DNA from: Desulfovibrionaceae bacterium
GTDB lineage: Bacteria; Desulfobacterota; Desulfovibrionia; Desulfovibrionales; Desulfovibrionaceae
DNA: 64,000 nt
Reading direction: 5' to 3'
NCBI GenBank assembly: GCA_029011315.1
Contig: JAQXLA010000015.1
Coordinates: forward strand, 41,752-105,751
The translations under genes and the position numbers were made by a program. The notes under the pieces were generated by a model. That model worked only from the letters and a program-made list of their open reading frames with translations, made no database searches and was not told where the DNA came from. This document shows positions 17,104 to 25,496 of this stretch, piece after piece; position 1 is the first letter of the stretch; the number at the start of each line of letters is the position of its first letter.

Positions 17104-19190
17104 TTCAGTATCTCCTCTATTTCCCGTGTTTCCAGAAGTTGAAAATCATTCTGAAGAGGATTGATTTTGCCAATGCGCACTTCAATCGGCATGCCAATAT
17201 GAGCTTTTTCATTAAAGAGCGCACGACGAGCTCTGACAAATATTTGTTCCTGAGGAAGTGTAGCCGTCAGGAACATGTCGTTTTCATCCGTAATAATAGC
17301 CTTGCGCCACACTTTGTCTCCCTGTTGTTTAAGCGCAAGAAGTTTCCAGTAACGGGGGCGCATGCGTTGAACCTGCGTTACGGCGTCGAGGCGGGCATTG
17401 AGACGAATGAGAAGAGCATCCAGTTCATCTGTAGTGAGAGCTGCAACGCCATTTTGCAGTATCGAAAGGATCTGAGCTTCATTGACCAAATCCGCATAGC
17501 GTCGCAAAGGAGAGGAAACTGTTGCGTAAACATCTGTTCCAAGTCCGGCATGCGGTCTTGGCGTTGTTTCCATAACAGCTGGTGCCAGAGCACGGACAAC
17601 ACGGGAGATATCGACCGGATCATTCCATTCTCCGGCAAATTCCTTTGGAATGGCCACATCCTGTGTGCGGTACAGCAGTCCGGCATTGTGATCTATAGCC
17701 CAGCGAGCCAGTGCCGTATTGATAAGAACCATCTGTTCTGAAACAATGAGATGCGCACGCGGACAGGGCGGTTCCTCATACATCGAAACCTGAATTTCCC
17801 GGCCTGTTCCGGAAAGTTCGATATGAAGATCCGGACGATCAATAATGACGGCTCCCTGTTCAATTCTACGGCGTTTCAGAATCTCTGCCAGTTCCAGTCC
17901 AAATCGGAGTGTCTCCAGATAGGGAGAAGCAGGGGTCGTTGCCCCATCCAGAGCCGTTTCGCATTCCGTATAGGCAAGATTTGCATTGACGGTAACTGTC
18001 GCGATCGACGGCTCGCAGGACAGAATTTCTCCGTTGGTACTGATATGACAGACGACGATCAGAGCCGGACGCGGTGATCCGGATTTGAGGCTGAAAGCAT
18101 TTTCCGCCAGCTCATTTGGAAGCATATTCCATGTGCCTTCGGGAAGATACAAACTTGTAGCTCGGTGCGACACTGCCTTGTCAAATGCGCTGCCAAAGCT
18201 CCAGTTCAGAGCAGGGCAGGCCAGAGCGACAGTCAGTTTAAAGGAGCCGTCTGTATGCTTTTCCAGAGTAAAGGCATCATCCATGTCCTTTGTCGTCTCG
18301 GCATCGATACTGAGCAGAGGCTGGCCAAAGACAATACTTTCTCGGTATGATTCCGCCAGTGAGCTTTTTTCCCGCAGCGTATCGGCAAAGACTGACTGCC
18401 AGTCCGGAACGGGGTCGTAATCGGCTCGATCGAGCCAGAAATTATGATGCGGCGGCACGATGCCCCAGGATTCAGCCAGCAGAAGCGGAAGATACGGTGT
18501 CTCGGCAAGACCTCTGGTCACGATATTCCAGAGAGCTTCTTCCTCTTTTGTGTCAGGATCAGCAATCCTGGTCAGGAGCATCCGTCGCAGTGTTGTGGCA
18601 ATATCCTGAATGTCTTCGTCCGGGACAGGAACATCAGGGTGACTTCTGCCGTGTTCCTGCAGCCGTCGGAAAAATGCGCTGCCACGACTGATAAGCTGTT
18701 CCCTTTCTTTTTGCTTTTCCAGTTCCTGAATCCGCCGAGTTACGGTTGCCGCATCGTAAATTTCAAAAACAGGCGGCGTGAAGCGAAAATGCGTTTTTGC
18801 CTGCATCAGGGCATGACCGCAGGCTGCGATATCGTCTGCCGTTGGAGCTGGAAAGATCAGTTCGGCAAACCATTGCGCCGTAGCTCTATCAAGATCTCCT
18901 GATGCGAGTTCCCACAGTTCCTGCGTGTTGATTTCTTTTTCTGCTTCAGCACGGATTTCCCTGCGGCTTTCGAGAAAGCGGATCATATCCTCCCTGTTCG
19001 ATGCGGAGCAGACAGGTCCGGACCAGGGCAGGACGCGCGAAGATGAAATAACCGATTCGCGTCGATTAGGCAGGAGAAGCCGGAGTCTTTCCTTTTTTTC
19101 TTCCAGGACGATGCCTATTTGTGGAGCATTGTCCTGCATAAATTCCACAATGCAGCCCTGTCCGGGATATTGAACGGTGCCTTGAGCCAT
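17100..19190 (-). CDS. RNB-domain exoribonuclease (RNase II/R family)
   Basis: A 696-residue 3'-5' exoribonuclease. The RNB catalytic signature is clear in LLSIDAETTKDMDDAF, whose aspartates bind magnesium, followed by ATSLYLPEGTWNMLP and the late SSPLRRYADLVNEAQI block. The protein lacks an obvious C-terminal basic tail, and the N-terminus begins with a short beta-rich domain. Length lies between RNase II and RNase R. It is first in a two-gene unit with plsY. Confidence 0.88.
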   Translation of the reverse strand: MAQGTVQYPGQGCIVEFMQDNAPQIGIVLEEKKERLRLLLPNRRESVISSSRVLPWSGPVCSASNREDMIRFLESRREIRAEAEKEINTQELWELASGDLDRATAQWFAELIFPAPTADDIAACGHALMQAKTHFRFTPPVFEIYDAATVTRRIQELEKQKEREQLISRGSAFFRRLQEHGRSHPDVPVPDEDIQDIATTLRRMLLTRIADPDTKEEEALWNIVTRGLAETPYLPLLLAESWGIVPPHHNFWLDRADYDPVPDWQSVFADTLREKSSLAESYRESIVFGQPLLSIDAETTKDMDDAFTLEKHTDGSFKLTVALACPALNWSFGSAFDKAVSHRATSLYLPEGTWNMLPNELAENAFSLKSGSPRPALIVVCHISTNGEILSCEPSIATVTVNANLAYTECETALDGATTPASPYLETLRFGLELAEILKRRRIEQGAVIIDRPDLHIELSGTGREIQVSMYEEPPCPRAHLIVSEQMVLINTALARWAIDHNAGLLYRTQDVAIPKEFAGEWNDPVDISRVVRALAPAVMETTPRPHAGLGTDVYATVSSPLRRYADLVNEAQILSILQNGVAALTTDELDALLIRLNARLDAVTQVQRMRPRYWKLLALKQQGDKVWRKAIITDENDMFLTATLPQEQIFVRARRALFNEKAHIGMPIEVRIGKINPLQNDFQLLETREIEEILN

Positions 19191-19210
19191 GGAAATTCTT
19201 CCGCTCCTGT

Positions 19211-20482
19211 CTAATGTTTGAAGGAGCGCTGTCCGGTGAAGACCATGGCAACCTGAGGCGTCTTTTCGTTGACAGCCATAATGACTTCATGGTCGCGCAG
19301 CGATCCGCCGGGATGAGCAATGGCGGTCACGCCTTCGGCCATACACAGATCAACACCGTCCCTGAAGGGGAAGAAGCCATCGGACACAACGACGGAACCG
19401 ATTAGTCCGCCGCGGGCTTTCTGTGTTTCAATTTGAATCGCCTGCAAGGCTTCCTCGCTTGCCGCATCGCTCAGAGCTTTTTGCTTCAATTCGTAAAGGG
19501 ACAGTCCATGTCGGTCAAAGCAGAGTCCGTCGGCATATTTTGTATAGGCCTTGAACACAGCGATTTCCACACAGCCTACGCGATCCTGCTCACCAGTTCC
19601 GATAGCGACTGTCGCTCCGTCCTTGACAAAAATAACGGAGTTGGAAGTGACTCCAGCTTCAACGGCCCAGGCAAAAAGCAAATCGTCAATTTCCCTGGCG
19701 GAAGGTTTGCGGGCGGTTACCGTCAGTCCGTCTTTTGTAGTGGCTGCAGCTGGAATGAAATCTTCGGCTGTGCGGATGCGGTTGAGAAAAGATTGCTGGA
19801 GAATCAGGCCGCCGTCCATCAGGCTCTTGATATCGAGGAAGGGGCGTTCGGCAAATGGTTCCAGATTGGCGAGCGCGGGAATTCGAAAGATTCTCAGGTT
19901 CTTGCGCTGTCTGATGATTTCCAAAACGCCTTCTTCGAAATCCGGAGCGGCGACGACTTCAAAATAGTTGGAACCGATCAAGTTTGCGGCTTCCATGTCA
20001 AGCGATCTGTTGACTATCACCGCTCCTCCGAAAGCAGCGATTCGATCACATCGAAAAGCCTTATTCAGCGCGTCGCCGACGCCTTTTTCAGACCAGGCTG
20101 CTCCGCAGGGATTGTTGTGTTTCAAAATGACAGCAGCAGGGCGTGCGGTAAGATACTGAAGAATATTGCAGCCGTTATCAACGTCGGTCAAATTGGTTTT
20201 TCCGGGATGCTTGCCTGCCTGGATCATTTCTGCTTCGGTTACAGCAGAGATTATGCCTCCTGGAGCACGCCATTCCTGGCCGTCAACGGACAGGTATCCG
20301 TCTTTGAGGCGGTAAAGTGCCGCTGGCTGATCCGGATTTTCACCGTAGCGCAGGCCGCGGATTTCTCCGTTCAGTTCCCAGGTACGCCGTTCATAAATCA
20401 GGGTCGTATCGCCGATCGTTATTGTCAATGAATCAGGAAAGTGATCCCTGACGATGTTTTTATACATATCTTTCAATGCCAT
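19211..20482 (-). CDS. AICAR transformylase, stand-alone PurH C-terminal domain
   Basis: Transfers the formyl group to AICAR in the last-but-one step of purine synthesis. The 423-residue protein matches only the transformylase part of PurH: GLRYGENPDQPAALY, ILKHNNPCGAA, FGGAVIVN and the C-terminal GVTAIAHPGGSLRDHEV. The N-terminal IMP cyclohydrolase (MGS-like) domain of bifunctional PurH is absent, so cyclisation must be done by another protein. The start MALKDMYKNI was chosen from GGAG nine bases upstream; a longer frame of 108 codons has no family likeness. Confidence 0.92.
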   Translation of the reverse strand: MALKDMYKNIVRDHFPDSLTITIGDTTLIYERRTWELNGEIRGLRYGENPDQPAALYRLKDGYLSVDGQEWRAPGGIISAVTEAEMIQAGKHPGKTNLTDVDNGCNILQYLTARPAAVILKHNNPCGAAWSEKGVGDALNKAFRCDRIAAFGGAVIVNRSLDMEAANLIGSNYFEVVAAPDFEEGVLEIIRQRKNLRIFRIPALANLEPFAERPFLDIKSLMDGGLILQQSFLNRIRTAEDFIPAAATTKDGLTVTARKPSAREIDDLLFAWAVEAGVTSNSVIFVKDGATVAIGTGEQDRVGCVEIAVFKAYTKYADGLCFDRHGLSLYELKQKALSDAASEEALQAIQIETQKARGGLIGSVVVSDGFFPFRDGVDLCMAEGVTAIAHPGGSLRDHEVIMAVNEKTPQVAMVFTGQRSFKH

Positions 20483-20692
20483 GATTTTTATCTCCGAAAA
20501 ATGTTCAGTTATGGCCGGAAGCGATCTTCCGTGCTCCAATGATATTGCGGTTTTGGAGCGGAAAGACAGTAGCAGATTCTGCATTCTGTCACAAGTCGCG
20601 AATCTTGATATTTTATTCAGGTAACAGTATGATATGGATCTTGCCTTGATTAACGAGGCAACATCATGTTTGCAGAAAGGAGCAGTTTCCTC

Positions 20693-21364
20693 ATGAATAT
20701 CTTGATTTTCGGACCTAACGGAAGCGGCAAGGGAACGCAGGGCTCTTTGCTGAAGAAGCAGTTCGGGCTGGCGCATATCGAATCCGGTGCTATTTTCCGT
20801 GAACACGTCGGCGGCGGTACGGAGCTTGGCAAAAAGGCCAAGGAGTATATGGATCGCGGCGATCTGGTTCCGGATTCCATTACCATTCCCATGGTTCTTG
20901 AAACGCTGAAGAAGTCAGGATCAAACGGTTGGCTTCTGGATGGCTTCCCAAGAAATATGGAGCAGGCCAAGAAGCTTGACGAAGCTCTTAAGGAACAGGG
21001 TGTTGCTCTGGATTATGTCGTGGAGATTGAACTGCCACGTGAAACGGCGAAAAACCGGATTATGGGGCGCAGAATCTGTAAAAACGATGGCAATCATCCG
21101 AATAATATTTATATTGATGCCATTCGCCCGGAGGGCGATGTTTGTCGGATATGCGGAGGCGAACTTTCTACCCGTTCCGACGATCAGAACGAGGAAGCGA
21201 TCAATAAGCGCCACGATATCTATTATGATACTGAAAACGGAACGCTTGCTGCGGCGCACTATTTCCGTGCCGTATTTGCTGATCGTCCGGATTGCTATAT
21301 TGTTCTTGATGGATGCGGTAGCATCGACAGCGTTAAGGAAACGCTTTTGAAAAAGTTAAAGTAA
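20693..21364 (+). CDS. adk: Adenylate kinase with metal-binding LID
   Basis: A 223-residue enzyme that interconverts AMP, ATP and ADP. The P-loop GPNGSGKGT is at 7-15 and LLDGFPRN follows at 81-88. The LID holds Cys129, His135, Cys151 and Cys154, the exact spacing C-X5-H-X15-C-X2-C that I recall for the metal-containing Desulfovibrio gigas enzyme. The start at MNILIFGPNG was chosen by family agreement with GGAG ten bases upstream; an ATG nine codons earlier also has a possible site (GAGG). It is divergent from the AICAR transformylase gene. Confidence 0.94.
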   Translation: MNILIFGPNGSGKGTQGSLLKKQFGLAHIESGAIFREHVGGGTELGKKAKEYMDRGDLVPDSITIPMVLETLKKSGSNGWLLDGFPRNMEQAKKLDEALKEQGVALDYVVEIELPRETAKNRIMGRRICKNDGNHPNNIYIDAIRPEGDVCRICGGELSTRSDDQNEEAINKRHDIYYDTENGTLAAAHYFRAVFADRPDCYIVLDGCGSIDSVKETLLKKLK

Positions 21365-21397
21365 TAGATTAATTTTTTTTGATGCTTTTCATGATGT

Positions 21398-21439
21398 CGG
21401 CGGAGCAGTACGGAAACGGACAGCCCCGCCGTATTTTTG
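21398..21439 (+). terminator. Terminator after adk
   Basis: Stem CGGCGGAGC/GCCCCGCCG with one mismatch and a 16-base loop, followed by TATTTTTG. Confidence 0.65.
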
Positions 21440-21464
21440 ACCTTTACGCAACAGGAAGGGCAGT

Positions 21465-22379
21465 ATGCCTGTATATGGCGAACTTGTCATAGTGGTCACA
21501 CCGAGAGGCAAACGCGGACTGCATCGGGTGCTTGAAAATCAGGATCTTCACACAAGAGACGGCGTTCTGCGCATGGCTGATATCGCTCAGGCTGAATACG
21601 GATCAGAGGTGCTGACCTCCCAGGGCGTTCCGTATCGTCTTTACAGACCAACACTTTCGGACCTGGTTCAGGGAGTGAAACGTCAAACGCAGATTCTGTA
21701 TCCGAAGGATATTGGATACATTTGTACCCGTCTCGGTGTCGGTCCTGGGCGGACAGTTATCGAAGCCGGTACCGGATCGGGAAGTTTGACGGCGGCACTG
21801 GCATGGTTTTCCGGGCCGACCGGACATGTGCATACGTTTGAGGCTCGCGAAGAATTCCAGAAGTTGGCTGCCAAGAATTTGGACAAGCTTGGTCTATTGG
21901 GTGAAAACGTTACCATGCATCTGGGAGATATCGCCGAGGGCTTTGACGGCGTGACGGGGGCGGACGCGTTGTTTTTGGATGTTCGGACGCCTCAGGCATA
22001 TCTTGAGCATATTCCTGAGGCCTGCTGTCCAGGGGCGGCACTGGCTTTTCTCCTGCCGACAGTCAATCAGGTCACTTTGCTGCTGGAAGGATTGGAACAA
22101 GGCCCATTTGACGACGTAGAGGTTTGTGAGCTGATGATTCGGAAATGGAAGCCGATTGTCGATCGTCTGCGTCCCGAAGATCGTATGATTGCTCATACTG
22201 GCTTTCTGATTTTTGCGCGTCTTCAGGAAAAATCTGATCTTTGGGAGCGTTTCCGTGTGCAGTCTCTTGGAACACGGGAGCGGAAGCAAGAGGCGTCCAG
22301 AAGACAGCGACTCGGTTTGCCGCCTTTGGAATCTCTAGAGAGCGCAGAGATAACCGGATCAAGTACTGAGGATTTATAA
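21465..22379 (+). CDS. trmI: tRNA (adenine-N1)-methyltransferase TrmI
   Basis: A 304-residue SAM-dependent enzyme expected to make m1A58 in the T-loop of tRNA. It has the short N-terminal beta domain of the TrmI/Gcd14 family (LVIVVTPRGKRGLH) and then YPKDIGYICTRLGVGPG and the SAM loop VIEAGTGSGSLTAALA. The acidic GADALFLDVRTP motif follows. The C-terminus has a charged tail. GGAAGGGCAG precedes the ATG. It converges on the phenylacetate-CoA ligase gene. Confidence 0.9.
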   Translation: MPVYGELVIVVTPRGKRGLHRVLENQDLHTRDGVLRMADIAQAEYGSEVLTSQGVPYRLYRPTLSDLVQGVKRQTQILYPKDIGYICTRLGVGPGRTVIEAGTGSGSLTAALAWFSGPTGHVHTFEAREEFQKLAAKNLDKLGLLGENVTMHLGDIAEGFDGVTGADALFLDVRTPQAYLEHIPEACCPGAALAFLLPTVNQVTLLLEGLEQGPFDDVEVCELMIRKWKPIVDRLRPEDRMIAHTGFLIFARLQEKSDLWERFRVQSLGTRERKQEASRRQRLGLPPLESLESAEITGSSTEDL

Positions 22380-22396
22380 AACTTTTTCTGAACTTG

Positions 22397-22449
22397 ATAC
22401 GGCAGGAGGCAGATATATAATATCCGCCTCCTGCCGTATAGTTTCTTTA
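22397..22449 (+). terminator. Terminator between trmI and paaK
   Basis: A 14-bp perfect stem built on TACGGCAGGAGGC and its complement, with a 15-base loop, then TAGTTTCTTT on the plus strand. It sits between convergent genes; the plus-strand tail is the better one. Confidence 0.85.
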
Positions 22450-22454
22450 TGTGT

Positions 22455-23744
22455 TTAGCGGAGATCGATGACGCGTTTGGCCTTGCCTTCCGTTTTTGGA
22501 AGAACATTTTTGGGGACAAGTGAGACTTTCGGTGTGATGAGGAGCTCTTCACGCAGGGCTCTTGTAATTTTTTCTTCGATATTTTTCAGTGCATGGAAAT
22601 CCTCAATAAAGGATTCATCTCGAATTTCCGCCTGCACCTTCATATTATCTCGATTGTTGGTTCTTTCCAATGTGATGAGATAGTTCGCGTCTATTTCAGG
22701 GAACTTCATCAAAATGCGTTCTACCTGCTGAGGATAGATATTGACGCCCTTCACTATCAGCATGTCATCCGATCGTCCGAGGATGCGATCGATACGGCGA
22801 TGTTTGCGTCCGCAGGCGCATTCGCCGGGAATAATACGGGTGAGATCCCGAGTGCGGTAGCGGAGAATGGGCATTCCCTGTCGGCACAGTGTGGTCAGCA
22901 CCATTTCGCCGATTTCACCGTCAGGCACTTCTTCACCTGTTTCCGGATTAATGATTTCCAGAATATAGGCATCTTCCCAAACATGCATTCCGTTCTGCTC
23001 AGGGCATTCAAATCCAACGCCAGGACCATTCATTTCCGAAAGACCATAGGAGTTATAGACCCTGATGTTAAATGTCTGCTCAATACGCCGGCGGGTTTCT
23101 TCCGTATACGGTTCGGCTCCGACCATGGCTACGCGCAACGACGTAGACTTTGGATCAATACCGTAGCTTTCCAATTCCGATCCGAGATAGAGTGCATAAG
23201 AGGGAAGAATATGTACGGCAGTCGTACCAAAATCCATCATCAGTTTGATTTGCCGACGAGAATTGCCCGCGCCAGCCGGAATGGTCATACATCCAAGTCG
23301 TTCCGCTCCGAAGTGAATGCCAAGCCCGCCGGTAAATAGGCCATATCCGGACATATTCTGAAAAACGTCTGACTTGCGCACTCCGACCATATGCAGGCAG
23401 CGAGCCATCAGATCTGCCCATGTGTTTAAGTCCAACTGCGTATAGCAGACAGCTACTGGTGTACCTGTTGTACCGCTTGAACAGTGCATGCGCACGAATT
23501 CTGAGTGCGGAACGGTCGCAAGACCGTAGGGATACTGTCCCCGGAGATCGTCTTTGGTTGTGAAGGGGAGTTTTCTGAAATCTTCAAGGCTGTTCAGATT
23601 TTGAGGTGAAATCCCTGATTCACGCAGACGCTTGGCGTAAAAAGGCGTCAATGCCGCGCGCTCCAAGGTTCCGCGCAAGCGGATAAGCTGATTGGCCTCG
23701 ATAGTTTGGCGATCCCAGGTTTCGGCGATATTGAAATACTCCAT
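22455..23744 (-). CDS. paaK: Phenylacetate-CoA ligase family protein
   Basis: A 429-residue AMP-forming acyl-CoA ligase. The ATP-binding loop is HCSSGTTGTPV, followed by YNSYGLSEMNGPG and RTRDLTRI, with the hinge and C-terminal GRSDDMLIVKGVNIYPQQ. In anaerobes such ligases often convert arylacetates, made by indolepyruvate oxidoreductase, to or from CoA esters; iorAB lies elsewhere in this window. The start at the second ATG is favoured by AGGA five bases upstream; four more codons are possible. Confidence 0.9.
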   Translation of the reverse strand: MEYFNIAETWDRQTIEANQLIRLRGTLERAALTPFYAKRLRESGISPQNLNSLEDFRKLPFTTKDDLRGQYPYGLATVPHSEFVRMHCSSGTTGTPVAVCYTQLDLNTWADLMARCLHMVGVRKSDVFQNMSGYGLFTGGLGIHFGAERLGCMTIPAGAGNSRRQIKLMMDFGTTAVHILPSYALYLGSELESYGIDPKSTSLRVAMVGAEPYTEETRRRIEQTFNIRVYNSYGLSEMNGPGVGFECPEQNGMHVWEDAYILEIINPETGEEVPDGEIGEMVLTTLCRQGMPILRYRTRDLTRIIPGECACGRKHRRIDRILGRSDDMLIVKGVNIYPQQVERILMKFPEIDANYLITLERTNNRDNMKVQAEIRDESFIEDFHALKNIEEKITRALREELLITPKVSLVPKNVLPKTEGKAKRVIDLR

Positions 23745-23899
23745 ACGTTCCTGCATCTGTAATAATGACTTTTCGCTTTATCCCGAAAGCTATGCCTTCG
23801 AGCATTCCCTTTCTCGTTTTTTCTGCATTGACTCTGCAGATTCGCAATGTGAAGTACATTGAACCAGGAAAAGCAAAAAGGCAAGCTGTAATCTGTTTT

Positions 23900-24670
23900 T
23901 TATTCTCTGGCAGCAAGGATTAGTCCCCTGCAGGGATCCTGCGTATGGGGATCTGGTTCAATAAGCCGTCCTGTTGGAATTAAATTCGCCCGGGAGCCGA
24001 TCTTGAAAATTGGGCCGAATCCTTCAGCCTCGTCCGGAGCAGGGCGAAAGAGAGAACAGCATCCTCCTGAAGATTGGACGGATTCGTTTGGCAGCCATGT
24101 TCTGGAAAATTCCTGGAGATCGAAAAGCAGATCGGAGGTGGTCAGACGCGAGGTAAATTGTTCGTAGATACCGAAGATCTGTCCGCGAAAGAGCAGGAAA
24201 GCCGTGATAAAAATTTCACCGGCTAAAAGTAGAATGATCCCCTGTCGTGCGCTTCGTCCGGATATAGATCGATGCTGAGCTGCAAGATGCAGCAAAGCCG
24301 CTTCTTCAGGGATAACTGAGCAGGGAATACGTTGCTTATCATAATTGAAGTCCGGCAAAGAGATTCTAAGTCTCAGCAGTCTTTTCGAACCGAAAGGCAG
24401 ATCAGGAGCAACCTCGAGAACTCGCCGCCAGAAAGTGCTGCGCAGATCGGGATCGAGCAATGCGGGATGTTCTCCTGCAGCGGCGCACGTAGCCAAAAAA
24501 GCAGGGTTTACGCCTTGTTGTTCCGCGTTTTCAAGCCATGCTTCAGGTAGAAAAGGGGTATTCTTTGGAATAGTGAGAGGGCTGATTTTCGCGCCGTCTG
24601 CATAAAGAGCATGATATTCGCTGAAATTTAGAGAAATAGCTAGAAAAGTATCAGAAAAAGAAGAAAACAT
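23900..24670 (-). CDS. DUF1786-like protein
   Basis: A 256-residue protein I match, with moderate certainty, to the DUF1786 group sometimes named after a pyruvate formate-lyase activator. Resembling blocks are LLAGEIFITAFLLFRGQI, then GIYEQFTSRLTTSDLLFDL, where relatives have an EHHT motif, and GGCCSLF where they have GGHG. Both motifs are altered, so any activity tied to those histidines may be lost. The start MFSSFSDTF has AAGGAA upstream. No membrane or signal segment is certain. Function unknown. Confidence 0.55.
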   Translation of the reverse strand: MFSSFSDTFLAISLNFSEYHALYADGAKISPLTIPKNTPFLPEAWLENAEQQGVNPAFLATCAAAGEHPALLDPDLRSTFWRRVLEVAPDLPFGSKRLLRLRISLPDFNYDKQRIPCSVIPEEAALLHLAAQHRSISGRSARQGIILLLAGEIFITAFLLFRGQIFGIYEQFTSRLTTSDLLFDLQEFSRTWLPNESVQSSGGCCSLFRPAPDEAEGFGPIFKIGSRANLIPTGRLIEPDPHTQDPCRGLILAARE

Positions 24671-24941
24671 GAAGACGGTTCCTTGTGCAAAAATACACGA
24701 ACAAATAATACAGAAGTGTTTATCGCCCAAATAAGACGTTTTGTCTATTTTCGATCTTTATCGAAATAAGCATTTTTTCAGAGAAGAGCAGCGCTATCAG
24801 CACATGGTATCGAAAGCTAGGATTGCAAAATTCTAGATTCTTCAGTATACTTAGTATGATACGTATGCTATCTGCCATTCTTGCAGACCAAACTCAAGTT
24901 TATGAACAGGAAAAATATTAGCACGAAAGGTTAGAGTGGCT

Positions 24942-25256
24942 ATGAAAAAAATTCTTTTTTTTATACTGACAGCTTTAATGGTTCCGTATCCAGTCCATGC
25001 GGAACGGGAAAGATTGAGCGACGGTTCATACGTCGATGAATACGGCGGAATACACGATTCCAAGTTTGAAAATCGGGATATGTTTGCTCCTTGGAATAAT
25101 CCTCTTTATCGGGATGATCCTCTCGCGCCATGGAACAGTTATCTCTACAGAGATGACATGATGGCTCCATGGAATAACAGCTATGCCGATCAGCGGGATA
25201 CGAATCGGTATCTTCGTGAAACTGGCGAACGGAATGCAGACTATTATTGGAAATAG
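24942..25256 (+). CDS. Small secreted protein with APWN repeats
   Basis: A 104-residue protein of unknown function. It starts with a clear signal peptide, MKKILFFILTALMVPYPVHA, so it should be periplasmic. The mature part has a 13-residue repeat, APWN-X2-LYRDD-X2, present twice plus a third APWN. The repeats are rich in Trp, Tyr, Asp and Asn, with no cysteine. A GTG two codons upstream with AAAGG in front is an alternative start. It stands alone between a divergent gene and tRNA-Phe. Confidence 0.72.
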   Translation: MKKILFFILTALMVPYPVHAERERLSDGSYVDEYGGIHDSKFENRDMFAPWNNPLYRDDPLAPWNSYLYRDDMMAPWNNSYADQRDTNRYLRETGERNADYYWK

Positions 25257-25322
25257 TGTGCCGTGGAAGATCATTTTTGCTGCTATACAGGCGGCAGAAA
25301 AAATGAAAATCTACAGATATGA

Positions 25323-25350
25323 AAAAGCTCCGAATATTTTCGGAGCTTTT
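25323..25350 (-). terminator. Terminator after tRNA-Phe
   Basis: A 12-bp perfect stem AAAAGCTCCGAA/TTCGGAGCTTTT with a 4-base loop sits 12 bases beyond the 3' end of the tRNA. It could also stop transcripts of the small secreted protein on the other strand. Confidence 0.85.
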
Positions 25351-25362
25351 AAAAGCATCATA

Positions 25363-25438
25363 TGGTGCCGAGGGACAGAATTGAACTGCCGACACGGGGA
25401 TTTTCAGTCCCCTGCTCTACCAACTGAGCTACCTCGGC
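25363..25438 (-). tRNA. tRNA-Phe (GAA)
   Basis: A 76-base cloverleaf read from the minus strand: acceptor GCCGAGG/CCTCGGC, D-arm GCTC..GAGC, anticodon stem GGGGA/TCCCC with loop CTGAAAA, hence anticodon GAA, then TTCAATT T-loop and an encoded ACCA end. It lies downstream of gluQ on the same strand. Confidence 0.97.
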
Positions 25439-25452
25439 GACAACAAAATAAA

Positions 25453-25481
25453 TTTATAAACTTGTTTGTATTGGAAGGCAA
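25453..25481 (-). promoter_or_regulatory. Putative tRNA-Phe promoter
   Basis: TTGCCT at 25476-25481, a 17-base spacer and TATAAA at 25453-25458 on the minus strand place the start of transcription about eight bases before the mature tRNA. Confidence 0.5.
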
Positions 25482-25496
25482 GCATTTTTTTGGTTT

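Noticed and set aside
19433..20431. 332-codon frame antisense to the AICAR transformylase gene
   Set aside because: Shadow of a certain gene; low-complexity odd composition, no site, no recognisable domain.
20483..20806. Upstream extension of the AICAR transformylase frame to 531 codons, possibly a cyclohydrolase remnant
   Set aside because: The extra residues show no similarity to the MGS-like domain, and a good ribosome site marks the inner start.
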